A stretch of 64,000 nt of DNA from Mycobacterium sp. 852002-50816_SCH5313054-b (GTDB lineage: Bacteria; Actinomycetota; Actinomycetes; Mycobacteriales; Mycobacteriaceae): NCBI RefSeq assembly GCF_001667185.1, contig NZ_LZIC01000031.1, positions 1 through 64,000 on the forward strand. Direction: 5' to 3'. Under the pieces are notes generated by a model. That model was not told where the DNA came from, did not search any database, and saw only the letters and a list, made by a program, of their open reading frames with translations. Of the stretch, positions 44,628 through 54,107 are shown one piece after another. A program made the translations under genes and the position numbers. Each line of letters opens with the position of its first letter. Positions within the stretch are counted from its first letter, which is position 1.

Positions 44628-46339
44628 CCGCAGACCGCGCCGATCGCGGCCGAGCTGACCAACTTGACGTACTTGGCCAACACCCCGGTCTTGTAGCGGG
44701 GCGGGGGAGGCGTGAAATCCCCTCGCCGCGCCTCGAACTCGGCGGGGTCGGTCAGCACGTCGAGGGTGCGGGCGGCCACGTCGAGGCGGATCCGGTCGCC
44801 GTCACGCAGCAGCGCGATCGGTCCGCCGTCGACCGCCTCCGGCGCGACGTGCCCCACGCACAGGCCGGTGGTGCCGCCGGAGAACCGGCCATCGGTAAGC
44901 AGCAGAACGTCTTTGCCGAGGCCGGCGCCCTTGATCGCGCCGGTGATGGCGAGCATCTCGCGCATCCCGGGGCCGCCCTTCGGGCCCTCGTAACGGATCA
45001 CCACCGCGTCCCCCGTGGTGATGGTGCCGTCCTCGAGGGCGTCCAGCGCGGCCCGCTCGCCGTCGAAAACCCTTGCGGTGCCTTCGAACACGTCGGAGTC
45101 GAAGCCGGCCGTCTTGACCACCGCGCCCTCGGGCGCGAGCGATCCGTGCAGGATGGTGATCCCGCCGGTCGGGTGGATCGGGTTGTTGATGGCGCGCAGC
45201 ACCTTGCCGTCCGGGTCGGGCGGCGCGATGGCGGCCAGGTTCTCAGCCAGGGTCTGGCCGGTCACCGTCAGGCAGTCGCCGTGCAGCAGGCCCGCGTCCA
45301 GCAGCGCCTTCATCATCACCGGCACGCCGCCGATGTGGTCGACGTGCGACATGACGTGCCGGCCGAACGGCTTGACGTCGGCCAGGTGCGGCACCTTCGA
45401 GCCGATCCGGCTGAAGTCGTCGAGGGCGAGCGCGACGTCCGCCTCATGGGCGATGGCCAGCAGGTGCAGCACCGCGTTGGTCGAGCCGCCGAACGCCATC
45501 ACCACCGCAATCGCGTTTTCGAAGGCCTCCTTGGTGAGGATGTCGCGGGCGGTGATGCCGCGCCGCAGCAGCTCGACGACGGCCTCGCCGCTGCGGCGCG
45601 CGAACCCGTCGCGGCGGCGGTCGGTGGCCGGCGGCGCCGCGCTCCCCGGCAACGACATGCCCAGCGCCTCGGCGGCGCTGGCCATCGTGTTGGCCGTGTA
45701 CATGCCGCCGCAGGCGCCCTCGCCGGGGCAGATCGCGCGCTCGATGGCGTCGACGTCCTCGCGGGGCATCAATCCGCGCGCGCACGCCCCCACCGCCTCG
45801 AACGCGTCGATGATGGTGACTTCGCGTTCGCTGCCGTCGGACAACTTGGCCACCCCCGGCAAAATGGAGCCCGCGTAGAGGAACACGGCCGCCAGGTCCA
45901 GCCGTGCGGCGGCCATCAGCATTCCGGGCAGCGATTTGTCGCAACCGGCCAGCAGCACCGAGCCGTCGAGGCGCTCGGCCTGCATCACGGTTTCGACGCT
46001 GTCGGCGATCACCTCGCGCGACACCAGGGAGAAATGCATGCCCTCGTGACCCATCGAGATGCCGTCCGAAACCGAGATGGTGCCGAACTCGAGCGGGTAG
46101 CCGCCGGCCGAGAACACGCCCTCCTTGACCGCCTTGGCGAGCCGGTCCAGTGAGAGGTTGCACGGCGTGATCTCGTTCCAGGACGAGGCCACCCCGATCT
46201 GTGGCTTGGCGAAGTCCTCGTCGCCCATGCCTACTGCGCGCAGCATGCCACGGGCGGCGGCCTTCTCCAGGCCGTCGGTCACGTCACGACTACGCGGTTT
46301 GATGTCGGCGACCGGCGCCGAATCGGTGGGTGTGGGCAT
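44624..46339 (-). CDS. ilvD: Dihydroxy-acid dehydratase IlvD
   Basis: A 571-residue Fe-S dehydratase in valine, leucine, isoleucine and pantothenate synthesis. Cluster ligands lie in [10 protein letters not shown] and in [20 protein letters not shown]-like and GGPGMREML regions near residues 440-460 and the [20 protein letters not shown] motif complete the family pattern. The ATG of [13 protein letters not shown] was chosen; eleven further in-frame codons lie upstream but approach the ricR promoter. Divergent from ricR. The cluster is sensitive to copper, which makes the neighbourhood of a copper regulator notable. Confidence 0.95.
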   Translation of the reverse strand: MPTPTDSAPVADIKPRSRDVTDGLEKAAARGMLRAVGMGDEDFAKPQIGVASSWNEITPCNLSLDRLAKAVKEGVFSAGGYPLEFGTISVSDGISMGHEGMHFSLVSREVIADSVETVMQAERLDGSVLLAGCDKSLPGMLMAAARLDLAAVFLYAGSILPGVAKLSDGSEREVTIIDAFEAVGACARGLMPREDVDAIERAICPGEGACGGMYTANTMASAAEALGMSLPGSAAPPATDRRRDGFARRSGEAVVELLRRGITARDILTKEAFENAIAVVMAFGGSTNAVLHLLAIAHEADVALALDDFSRIGSKVPHLADVKPFGRHVMSHVDHIGGVPVMMKALLDAGLLHGDCLTVTGQTLAENLAAIAPPDPDGKVLRAINNPIHPTGGITILHGSLAPEGAVVKTAGFDSDVFEGTARVFDGERAALDALEDGTITTGDAVVIRYEGPKGGPGMREMLAITGAIKGAGLGKDVLLLTDGRFSGGTTGLCVGHVAPEAVDGGPIALLRDGDRIRLDVAARTLDVLTDPAEFEARRGDFTPPPPRYKTGVLAKYVKLVSSAAIGAVCG

Positions 46340-46384
46340 CGGGTAAGTATGCCGGGCACACCGCGCCCGCAAACGCGCGGGTCA

Positions 46385-46399
46385 TACCCCGTCGGGGTA
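46385..46399. promoter_or_regulatory. RicR operator at the ricR promoter
   Basis: TACCCCGTCGGGGTA matches TACCC-N5-GGGTA. An extra half-site GGGGTA follows directly (46401-46406). The box lies upstream of TAGACT (46405-46410), a -10 six bases before the ricR GTG, so RicR would block its own promoter. It also lies 45 bp from the divergent ilvD start. Confidence 0.85.
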
Positions 46400-46416
46400 T
46401 GGGGTAGACTCGAGCG

Positions 46417-46707
46417 GTGACGAGCGCACACGGATATTCGCAGCAGAAGGACAACTACGCCAAGCGGCTGCGGCGCATCGAGGGCCAGGTGCGTGGCATC
46501 GCGCGCATGATCGAGGAAGACAAATACTGCATCGACGTCCTCACCCAGATCAGCGCGGTCAACAGCGCCCTGCGTTCGGTGGCGCTGAATCTGCTCGACG
46601 AGCACCTGGGTCACTGTGTGACCCGCGCCGTGGCCGAGGGTGGCAGCGACGCCGACGAAAAACTGGCCGAAGCCTCGGCCGCCATCGCGCGCCTGGTGCG
46701 TTCCTGA
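46417..46707 (+). CDS. ricR: Copper-sensing repressor RicR (CsoR family)
   Basis: A 96-residue all-helical CsoR/RcnR (DUF156) repressor. YAKRLRRIEGQVRGIARMIEEDKYCIDVL is the DNA-facing part. Cu(I) ligands are Cys38, His63 and Cys67 (spacing as in CsoR). Copper binding releases it from TACCC-N5-GGGTA boxes; two such boxes are present in the window. GTG start with TAGACT six bases upstream and no ribosome-binding site. Corresponds to Rv0190, which controls mymT, lpqS and other copper-resistance genes. Confidence 0.95.
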   Translation: MTSAHGYSQQKDNYAKRLRRIEGQVRGIARMIEEDKYCIDVLTQISAVNSALRSVALNLLDEHLGHCVTRAVAEGGSDADEKLAEASAAIARLVRS

Positions 46708-46826
46708 TCGCCGGTTGGTAGGCGTGTTGAACCGCTAACTTGCGGGAACCTATTGTTGCGGTGCGTACGGTAGGTGCAGCGTGATTTCGCCAGCAGCCTT
46801 GCCCGGCCGATTGCGTGCCCCAACCG

Positions 46827-48068
46827 ATGACTGCCATGACTGCCGCCCCCACCACTGCAGCGCGAACGTGGACGCCACGGATCGCGGCGCAGCTGGCCGT
46901 GCTGGCCGCAGCGGCGTTCACCTACGTCACCGCGGAAATCCTGCCGGTCGGCGCCTTGTCGGCGATCGCGCGCAACCTGCACGTCAGCGTGGTCCTGGTG
47001 GGCACCCTGCTGTCGTGGTACGCGCTGGTGGCGGCCCTGTCGACGTTCCCGCTGGTGCGCTGGACGGCCCACTGGCCACGCCGGCGCGCGTTGGTGTTCA
47101 GCCTGGTCTGCCTGACCGTGTCGCAACTCATCTCGGCGCTGGCGCCCAGCTTCGCGGTGCTGGCCGTCGGGCGGATGCTGTGCGCGGTCACGCACGGCCT
47201 GCTCTGGTCGATCATCGCCCCGCTGGCGACGCGGCTGGTGCCCCCGAGCCACGCCGGGCGCGCCACGATGTCGATCTACGTCGGCACCAGCCTGGCGCTG
47301 GTGATCGGGAGCCCGCTCACGGCCGCCATGAGCCTGATGTGGGGCTGGCGGCTGGCGGCGGCGTGCGTCACCGTCGCCGCGGCCATCGTCACCGTGGCGG
47401 CCTGGCTTTTGCTGCCGCAACAGGTGCTCACCGACGACCAGCTCAAATGCGTGGGTCCGCGGGCACGGCACCACCGCAATCCCCGGCTGATCATCGTCAG
47501 CCTGATCACCATGGTCGGGGTCACGGGGCATTTCGTGTCATACACCTACATCGTGGTGGTCATCCGCGACGTGGTCGGCGTGCACGGACCGAATCTCGCC
47601 TGGTTGCTGGCCGCCTACGGTGCCGCCGGGGTGATCGCGGTGGGTTTGGTGGCACGGTCCTTGGACCGCCGGCCCAAGAGCGCCGTCATCCTGTGTATGG
47701 CGGGATTGACCGCCGCATTCGTGGTGCTCACCGCGCTCGCGTTCGGCGGCGCACCCGCCGCGGCAACAGCCCTCATCGGGACCGCCGCGATCGTGTTGTG
47801 GGGCGCCATGGCCACCGCCGTGTCGCCGATGTTGCAAGCCGCAGCGATGCGCAACGGGGTCGACGACCCCGATGGGGCGTCGGGCCTCTACGTGACGGCG
47901 TTTCAGGTCGGCATCATGGCCGGCTCGCTGGCGGGGGGCCTGCTCTATGAGCGCAGCGTCGCGCTGATGCTGACCGCGTCGGCGGGCCTGATGGCCGCCG
48001 CCCTGGTCGCCATGGCGGCCAACCGGCAGACGCTGGACGTTGCCCCGGCAAGCTCACGCAATTCATAG
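46827..48068 (+). CDS. Major facilitator superfamily transporter (Rv0191-like)
   Basis: A 413-residue protein with twelve hydrophobic segments, the length I recall for Rv0191. The DHA1 antiporter features include AEILPVGALSAIARNLHVS near the N-terminus, WTAHWPRRRALVFS in loop 2-3 and GLLWSIIAPLATRLVPPSHAGRAT in helix 4-5. Related proteins export sugars or drugs such as chloramphenicol. I prefer the ATG at 46827; a GTG 12 bases earlier is in frame. Nothing clear in the 119-bp gap after ricR. Confidence 0.88.
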   Translation: MTAMTAAPTTAARTWTPRIAAQLAVLAAAAFTYVTAEILPVGALSAIARNLHVSVVLVGTLLSWYALVAALSTFPLVRWTAHWPRRRALVFSLVCLTVSQLISALAPSFAVLAVGRMLCAVTHGLLWSIIAPLATRLVPPSHAGRATMSIYVGTSLALVIGSPLTAAMSLMWGWRLAAACVTVAAAIVTVAAWLLLPQQVLTDDQLKCVGPRARHHRNPRLIIVSLITMVGVTGHFVSYTYIVVVIRDVVGVHGPNLAWLLAAYGAAGVIAVGLVARSLDRRPKSAVILCMAGLTAAFVVLTALAFGGAPAAATALIGTAAIVLWGAMATAVSPMLQAAAMRNGVDDPDGASGLYVTAFQVGIMAGSLAGGLLYERSVALMLTASAGLMAAALVAMAANRQTLDVAPASSRNS

Positions 48069-48186
48069 CTGCGCAGGTCAGCGCCGCCAACCGGGGTGCG
48101 CATCGGCCGAGCGACGGCCTCGGCGGCAGTAGCTGGCCCGCCCGCTATGCCACACTATTTCGGAGATGGTGACTGAAGGGATGCGT

Positions 48187-49179
48187 ATGTCGGCCTTGAT
48201 GCGGAAGGGCGTCGTCACGGCGCTGAAGGCGGCCGGAGTGGCGTCAATGTTCGGTGTGCTGGTGTTGAGCGCCGGCCCCGCGCTGGCGGATCCGGACCCC
48301 GCCCCCGGCGACCCTGGGGTCGTCGCCGCACCCCCAGGCCCGCCCGCGCCGCCGCCGGCGCCGGACCCGCTCGCGCCGCCGCCTCCGCCGTGGTTGCAAT
48401 TGCCGGGTGCGCAACCGGTGGCAACGGGTCCCGCCGCCGGGCAGAACCCGACGGCGTTCACCGGCACGCCGCCCTTCGGGCCGCCCTCGATCGTGCCGAA
48501 AAACGGCTCGACGGTGGGCGTGGGCCAACCGATCATCATCAACTTCCCCGGCCGGGTCGACGACGCGGGCGCGGCCATCGACGCGGTCCACGTGATGTCG
48601 ACCCCGCCGGTGCCGGGCAAGTTCTACTGGATGACCCCGACCCAGCTGCGCTGGCGGCCGCTGAGCTTCTGGCCCGCCCACACCGCGGTGACGGTCGACG
48701 CCGGCGGCACCGTGTCCAGCTTCCAGACCGGGGACTCGCTGATCGCCACGGCGGACGACTCCACCCACCAGCTGACAGTGACGCGCAACGGCACCGTGGA
48801 GAAGACCATTCCCATGTCGATGGGCATGACCTCCGGCAACCACCAGACCCCCAACGGCACCTACTACGTGCAAGAGAAGATGCCCTCGGTGGTGATGGAC
48901 TCCTCGACCTACGGGGTCCCGGTCAACTCGACGTATGGCTACAAGGTCACCGTCGAGCTGGCCGTCCGGTTCGACAACGTCGGCGACTTCGTGCACAGCG
49001 CCCCGTGGTCGGTGGACGACCAGGGCAAGCGCGACGTCAGCCACGGGTGCATCAACATCAGCCCGTCCAACGCGAGGTGGTTCTTCGACAACTTCGGGCC
49101 GGGGGATCCGATCATCGTGAAGAACTCCACCGGCGGCGACTACAAGAAGAACGACGGCTCCGCCGACTGGATGTCGTAA
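48187..49179 (+). CDS. L,D-transpeptidase (YkuD domain), Rv0192-like
   Basis: A 330-residue exported enzyme that makes 3-3 peptidoglycan cross-links. Signal peptide ([34 protein letters not shown]), a proline-rich linker ([20 protein letters not shown]), an Ig-like domain ([22 protein letters not shown]) and the YkuD catalytic domain with the SHGCINIS nucleophile cysteine. The ATG at 48187 has GAAGGG six bases upstream; ATGs at 48166 and 48181 are also in frame. A strong terminator follows. Confidence 0.9.
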   Translation: MSALMRKGVVTALKAAGVASMFGVLVLSAGPALADPDPAPGDPGVVAAPPGPPAPPPAPDPLAPPPPPWLQLPGAQPVATGPAAGQNPTAFTGTPPFGPPSIVPKNGSTVGVGQPIIINFPGRVDDAGAAIDAVHVMSTPPVPGKFYWMTPTQLRWRPLSFWPAHTAVTVDAGGTVSSFQTGDSLIATADDSTHQLTVTRNGTVEKTIPMSMGMTSGNHQTPNGTYYVQEKMPSVVMDSSTYGVPVNSTYGYKVTVELAVRFDNVGDFVHSAPWSVDDQGKRDVSHGCINISPSNARWFFDNFGPGDPIIVKNSTGGDYKKNDGSADWMS

Positions 49180-49194
49180 CGGCTTAGCCGAGCA

Positions 49195-49227
49195 AAGCCC
49201 CCGTTTCGGTAAGAATCGGGGGCTTTT
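49195..49227 (+). terminator. Rho-independent terminator after the L,D-transpeptidase gene
   Basis: AAGCCCCCG pairs perfectly with CGGGGGCTT across a 12-base loop, followed by TTTT. It lies 16 bases after the stop codon. It is the clearest intrinsic terminator in the window and separates the L,D-transpeptidase gene from the TetR operon. Confidence 0.8.
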
Positions 49228-49260
49228 GCGTCGGCCGGGCCTCTTCCGCGGGCCGCCGGT

Positions 49261-49280
49261 TATGTATAGCATCATACATA
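49261..49280. promoter_or_regulatory. TetR operator overlapping the regulator's own start
   Basis: TATGTATAGCATCATACATA has inverted arms TATGTAT/ATACATA with a 6-bp centre. The final A is the first base of the TetR start codon. TAGCAT (49267-49272) inside it is a TANNNT -10 placed seven bases before the ATG. Binding would therefore cover both -10 and transcription start. Confidence 0.7.
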
Positions 49281-49867
49281 TGCGTAGCCCCCGCGAGCGG
49301 ATGGTGGTGTCCGCCGCTCTGCTGATCAGGGAGCGCGGCGCGCACGCCACCGCCATCTCGGACGTTCTCGAGCACAGCGGCGCGCCCCGCGGGTCGGCCT
49401 ATCACTACTTCCCGGGCGGGCGGACCCAACTGCTCTGCGAAGCCGTCGACTACGCGGGCGAACACGTCGCCGGCGTCATCACCGAGGCCGCCGGCGGCTT
49501 CGAACTGTTGGACACGCTGATCGACAAGTACCGTCGCCAGCTCCTCGAGACCGATTTCCGCGCCGGCTGCCCCGTCGTCGCGGTCTCCGTCGAGGCGGGT
49601 GACGGGTCCGATCGCGAACGGATGGCACCGGTGGTCGAGCGCGCCGCGGCGGTGTTCGACCGCTGGTCCGACCTGATCGCCCAGCGCTTCATCGCCGACG
49701 GCATCGCCGCCCACCGTGCCCGCGAATTCGCGGTGCTGGCCACTTCGGCGCTGGAGGGGGCGATCGTCCTGGCCCGGGTGCGGCGCGACCTCACCCCGCT
49801 CGATGTTGTGCGCCGCCAGCTACACCGGCTGCTCGAGGCCGAGCTCTCCGAAGGGAATTCGCGATGA
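49280..49867 (+). CDS. TetR-family regulator (Rv0196-like)
   Basis: A 195-residue regulator. RERMVVSAALLIRERGAHATAISDVLEHSGAPRGSAYHYFPGGRTQLLCEAV is the helix-turn-helix domain of the TetR/LmrA group. The ATG at 49280 was chosen because the operator and a -10 box lie directly on it; longer in-frame starts would begin inside the terminator or operator. It overlaps the molybdopterin oxidoreductase gene by 4 bp, so it probably represses its own operon. The inducer is unknown. Confidence 0.87.
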   Translation: MRSPRERMVVSAALLIRERGAHATAISDVLEHSGAPRGSAYHYFPGGRTQLLCEAVDYAGEHVAGVITEAAGGFELLDTLIDKYRRQLLETDFRAGCPVVAVSVEAGDGSDRERMAPVVERAAAVFDRWSDLIAQRFIADGIAAHRAREFAVLATSALEGAIVLARVRRDLTPLDVVRRQLHRLLEAELSEGNSR

Positions 49868-52092
49868 CGACCACTGACTGGCAGCCGACCGCCTGCATCC
49901 TGTGCGAGTGCAACTGCGGGATTGTCGTGCAGGTCGAAGACGGCCGGTTGGCCCGCATCCGGGGCGACAAGGAGCACCCCGGGTCGCAGGGCTACACCTG
50001 CAACAAGGCGCTGCGGCTGGACCACTACCAGAACAACCGCGCCCGCCTGACCTCGCCGATGCGTCGCCGCCCCGACGGCACCTTCGAGGAGATCGACTGG
50101 GACACCGCGATTGTCGAGATCGCCGAGGGGTTCAAACACGTCCGCGACGCCTACGGCGGAGACAAGATCTTCTACTACGGCGGCGGTGGGCAGGGCAACC
50201 ATCTGGGCGGCGCCTACAGCGGCGCGTTCCTGAAGGCCCTCGGCTCGCGCTACCGGTCGAACGCGTTGGCGCAGGAGAAGACCGGCGAGGCCTGGGTCGA
50301 CGCGCACCTCTATGGCGGTCACACGCGGGGCGAGTTCGAGCACGCCGAGGTGTCGGTGTTCGTGGGGAAGAACCCGTGGATGTCGCAGAGCTTTCCGCGG
50401 GCCCGGGTGGTGCTCAACGAGATCGCAAAGGACCCGGCCCGGTCGATGATCGTGATCGATCCCGTCGTCACCGACACCGCGAAGATGTCCGACTTCCACC
50501 TGCGCGTGCGACCGGGAACCGACGCCTGGTGCCTGGCGGCGCTGGCCGGCGTCCTCGTCCAGGAAAAGCTTTGCAACGAAGCGTTTCTCGCCGAGCACGT
50601 GCGCGGCTCGGACGCCGTCCGCACCGCGCTGCGCGAGGTTCCGGTCGCCGACTACGCGCAGCGCTGCGGCGTCGACGAGGAGCTGCTGCGGGCGGCCGCG
50701 CGGCGCGTCGGCGCCGCCGCCAGCGTCGCGGTGTTCGAGGACCTCGGGGTGCAGCAGGCGCCCAACAGCACCCTGTGCTCCTACCTGAACAAGCTGCTGT
50801 GGATCCTGACCGGCAACTTCGCGAAAAAGGGTGGCCAGCACCTGCATTCGTCGTTCGCCCCGCTGTTCAGCCAGGTCACCGGGTGCACGCCCGTCACCGG
50901 TGCCCCCGTCATCGCCGGGCTGATACCGAGCAACGTGGTGCCCGAGGAAATCCTGACCGACCACCCGGACCGCTTCCGGGCCATGATCGTCGAGAGCAGC
51001 AATCCCGCCCACTCGCTGGCCAATTCGGCCGCCTGCCGGCAGGCCTTCGGCGCGCTGGAACTGATGGTGGTCGTGGACGTCGCGATGACCGAGACCGCGC
51101 GGCTCGCCCATTACGTGCTGCCCGCGGCGTCGCAGTTCGAGAAGCCCGAGGCCACCTTCTTCAACTTCGAGTTCCCCGCCAACACCTTCCAGTTGCGCCG
51201 GCCGTTGCTGCCGCCGCTGCCGGGGACGCTGCCCGAACCCGAGATCTGGGCGCGGCTGGTGCGCGCGCTCGGCGTGCTCGACGACGCCGAGCTGCGCCCG
51301 CTGCACGAGGCCGCGCGGCGCGGCCGGCAAGCCTACGCCGAGGCGTTCCTGACCGCCGTGGCCGCCAATCCGACTGTGGCCAAGCTGGTTCCGTATGTGC
51401 TCTACGAGACGCTCGGGCCGACGCTGCCCGACGGGATGTCCGGCGCGGCCGCCGCGTGGGGGCTGGCCCAGAAGACCGCCATGGCCTACCCCGAGGCCGT
51501 TCGGCGGGCCGGCCACCCCGACGGCAACGCGCTGTTCGATGCGATCCTGGCCAGCCCGTCGGGCGTCACGTTCACCCGGCACGAATACGAGGACGACTTC
51601 GCGCTGATCAGCCACGCCGACCGCAAGATCGCGCTGGAAATCCCCGAAATGCTGAACGACCTAAGGGCGTTGGCCACGGCGCCGGCCCGGCTGACCACCG
51701 CGGAGTTCCCGATCGTGCTGTCCGTCGGTGAGCGGCGCGCCTACACCGCCAACGACATCTTCCGCGATCCGTCCTGGCGCAAACGCGACGCCGACGGGGC
51801 GTTGCGGGTCAGCGTCGAGGACGCCCAGGCCCTGGGGCTCGCCGACGGGCAACGGGCCCGGGTCAGCACCGCGGCCGGCAGCGCCGAGGTGGCCGTCGAG
51901 ATCACCGAGACCATGCTGGCCGGGCATGCGGCCCTACCCAACGGTTTTGGCCTCGACTACGTCGACGAGGACGGCAACACCGTCGTTCCGGGCGTCGCCC
52001 CGAACGCGCTCACCTCGACGGAATGGCGCGACCCCTACGCCGGCACGCCGTGGCACAAGCACGTGCCGGCCCGGATCGAAGCGGTGGCCTAG
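49864..52092 (+). CDS. Molybdopterin oxidoreductase (Rv0197-like)
   Basis: A 742-residue DMSO-reductase-family enzyme. The N-terminal [4Fe-4S] motif is C11-x2-C14-x3-C18 with Cys46 as fourth ligand. GQGNHLGGAYSGAFLKALGSRYR, HYVLPAASQFEKPEATFFNFE and the C-terminal MopB-binding domain follow. No twin-arginine signal, so it is cytoplasmic. Substrate unknown; formate-dehydrogenase- or thiosulfate-reductase-like functions are possible. Co-expressed with the TetR gene. Its stop overlaps that of the convergent zmp1 by 4 bp. Confidence 0.9.
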   Translation: MTTTDWQPTACILCECNCGIVVQVEDGRLARIRGDKEHPGSQGYTCNKALRLDHYQNNRARLTSPMRRRPDGTFEEIDWDTAIVEIAEGFKHVRDAYGGDKIFYYGGGGQGNHLGGAYSGAFLKALGSRYRSNALAQEKTGEAWVDAHLYGGHTRGEFEHAEVSVFVGKNPWMSQSFPRARVVLNEIAKDPARSMIVIDPVVTDTAKMSDFHLRVRPGTDAWCLAALAGVLVQEKLCNEAFLAEHVRGSDAVRTALREVPVADYAQRCGVDEELLRAAARRVGAAASVAVFEDLGVQQAPNSTLCSYLNKLLWILTGNFAKKGGQHLHSSFAPLFSQVTGCTPVTGAPVIAGLIPSNVVPEEILTDHPDRFRAMIVESSNPAHSLANSAACRQAFGALELMVVVDVAMTETARLAHYVLPAASQFEKPEATFFNFEFPANTFQLRRPLLPPLPGTLPEPEIWARLVRALGVLDDAELRPLHEAARRGRQAYAEAFLTAVAANPTVAKLVPYVLYETLGPTLPDGMSGAAAAWGLAQKTAMAYPEAVRRAGHPDGNALFDAILASPSGVTFTRHEYEDDFALISHADRKIALEIPEMLNDLRALATAPARLTTAEFPIVLSVGERRAYTANDIFRDPSWRKRDADGALRVSVEDAQALGLADGQRARVSTAAGSAEVAVEITETMLAGHAALPNGFGLDYVDEDGNTVVPGVAPNALTSTEWRDPYAGTPWHKHVPARIEAVA

Positions 52093-54065
52093 TTCCAGAT
52101 CCTGACCCGGCTCCGCGGCTCCAGGTACAGGGCGTCGCCCTCGGTCACGTCGAAGGCATCGTAGAAGGCGTCCATGTTGCGGATGACGCCATTGCACCGG
52201 AACTCCGGCGGCGAATGCGGGTCCACCGCCAATCGCCGGATCGCTTCCGCATCACGGGATTTGGTGCGCCACACCTGGGCCCAGCCGTAGAACACCCGCT
52301 GCACGCCGGTGAGCCCGTCGATGACCGGGGCGGGCTCGCCGTTCAGCGACAGCTGGTAGGCCAGCAGCGCGATGGACAACCCGCCGAGGTCGCCGATGTT
52401 CTCGCCGACGGTGAATGCGCCGTTGACGTGATACGCCCCGTCGAGCGCCCTGGGCGTGTACGTGTCGTACTGCTCGATCAGCGCCTTGGTGCGGGCGCCG
52501 AACTCGGTGCGGTCGTCGTCGGTCCACCAGTCGACCAGGTTGCCGTCACCGTCGTACTTGGCGCCCTGGTCGTCGAAGCCGTGCCCGATCTCGTGGCCGA
52601 TCACCGACCCGATGCCGCCATAGTTGGCGGCGTCGTCGGCGTCGGCGTCGAAGAACGGCGGCTGCAAAATCGCTGCAGGGAAGACGATTTCGTTCATCCC
52701 CGGGTTGTAGTAGGCGTTGACGGTCTGTGGTGTCATGAACCACTCGTCGCGGTCCACCGGGCCGCCGAGCTTGGCCAGCTCGCGGTCGTGATTGACCGCG
52801 TACCCCCGTTGGTAGTTGCCGTACAGGTCGTTGCGGTCGATCGCCAGCGCCGAGTAGTCCCGCCACTTCGCCGGGTAGCCGACCTTGGCGGTGAACTTCT
52901 CCAGTTTGGTCAGCGCGCGCTCGCGGGTCTGCGGCGTCATCCAGTCCAGTTCGCTGATGGACAGCCGGTACGCCGCCTTCAGGTTGTCCACCAGGGCGTC
53001 GATGCGGGCCTTGGCGCCCGGCGGGAAATGCCGTTGCACGTAAAGCTTTCCGACGGCATCGCCCAGCAGGCCCTCCACCAGCGACACCGCCCGCTTCCAG
53101 CGCTCGCGGATCTGCTCGGCGCCGGTCAGCAGGCGACCGTAGAAATCGAAGTCCGCGGCGACGAGGTCGTCGGTCAACCAGGCCGCGCGGGCGCGGATCA
53201 CCCGCCAGCGCGCCCAGCGCTTCCAGTCCTCGATGTCTTCGCTGTCCCACAGCGCGGCGAACGCGGTCAGGTAATCCGGTTGGCGCACAACGACTTCCGC
53301 GAGGGTGTCGGCGGAGCCGCCCAGCGCGGCCGCCCAGCCGGTCCAGTCGAAGCCCGCCGCCTCGTCCTGCAGCCCGGCGAAGGCCCGCAGGTTGTAGGTG
53401 AGGTCGGCGTCGCGGCGCTTGACCACGTCCCAGTGCGCGGCCGCGAGTTTGCTCTCCAGCGCCACGATCCGGGCCGCGGTGTCCGAGTGATCGCCGCCGA
53501 AGACCAGGCCGAACATCCGCGCGATGTGTGCCGGGTAGGCGGCCAGCACGGCGGCGTGCTGCTCCTCGCGGAAGTAGGACTCGTCGGGCAAGCCGATGCC
53601 CGACTGGGAGAAGTGCACCAGGTAGCGGGCCGAGTTCTTGGCGTCGGTGTCCACATAGAACGCGACGCCGCCGCCGACCCCGGTGCGCTGTAGGGCGCCC
53701 ATCGCGGCGGCCAGGGCAGCGGGATTCGCGCAGTCGTCGATCGGGGCCAGCTCGTCGAGCAGCGGCGCCAGGCCCCGGCGTGCGACGGCTTGTTCGTCGA
53801 GGAAGCTGCCGTAGAGGTCACCGATGCGTTGTTCGTCAGTGCCCGCCGGCGCGCCCTGCCCGCTGGCCTCCTCGATCAGGTCGCGGACCTGCTCCTCGGC
53901 CCGGTCGTAGAGCGCGCGGAACGCGCCGTCGGTCGCGCGGTCCGGGGGAATCTCGTAGTCGGCCAGCCAGCGGCCGTTGACATGGCCGAACAGGTCGTCT
54001 TGGGGGCGGGCGTTCGCGTCGACAAAGCTCAGGTCGACGCCCGATCGGATGGCCTCTACAGTCAC
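52089..54065 (-). CDS. zmp1: Zinc metalloprotease Zmp1 (M13 family)
   Basis: A 658-residue neprilysin-type peptidase (M. tuberculosis Zmp1: 663 aa, from memory). Zinc motif HEIGH in VIGHEIGHGFDDQGAKYDGDG (about residues 490-494), the third ligand Glu in ENIGDLGGLS, and NAYYNPGMNEIVFPAAILQPPFF for substrate binding. The C-terminus VRIWN is the family's conserved end. No classical signal peptide, as in the known protein, which is nevertheless found outside the cell and is reported to dampen inflammasome activation. GTG start with AAGGATGG upstream. Confidence 0.95.
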   Translation of the reverse strand: MTVEAIRSGVDLSFVDANARPQDDLFGHVNGRWLADYEIPPDRATDGAFRALYDRAEEQVRDLIEEASGQGAPAGTDEQRIGDLYGSFLDEQAVARRGLAPLLDELAPIDDCANPAALAAAMGALQRTGVGGGVAFYVDTDAKNSARYLVHFSQSGIGLPDESYFREEQHAAVLAAYPAHIARMFGLVFGGDHSDTAARIVALESKLAAAHWDVVKRRDADLTYNLRAFAGLQDEAAGFDWTGWAAALGGSADTLAEVVVRQPDYLTAFAALWDSEDIEDWKRWARWRVIRARAAWLTDDLVAADFDFYGRLLTGAEQIRERWKRAVSLVEGLLGDAVGKLYVQRHFPPGAKARIDALVDNLKAAYRLSISELDWMTPQTRERALTKLEKFTAKVGYPAKWRDYSALAIDRNDLYGNYQRGYAVNHDRELAKLGGPVDRDEWFMTPQTVNAYYNPGMNEIVFPAAILQPPFFDADADDAANYGGIGSVIGHEIGHGFDDQGAKYDGDGNLVDWWTDDDRTEFGARTKALIEQYDTYTPRALDGAYHVNGAFTVGENIGDLGGLSIALLAYQLSLNGEPAPVIDGLTGVQRVFYGWAQVWRTKSRDAEAIRRLAVDPHSPPEFRCNGVIRNMDAFYDAFDVTEGDALYLEPRSRVRIWN

Positions 54066-54107
54066 CCCGCCATCCTTCCATCTTCTTTTGGATGCAACGA
54101 TCGGCCC

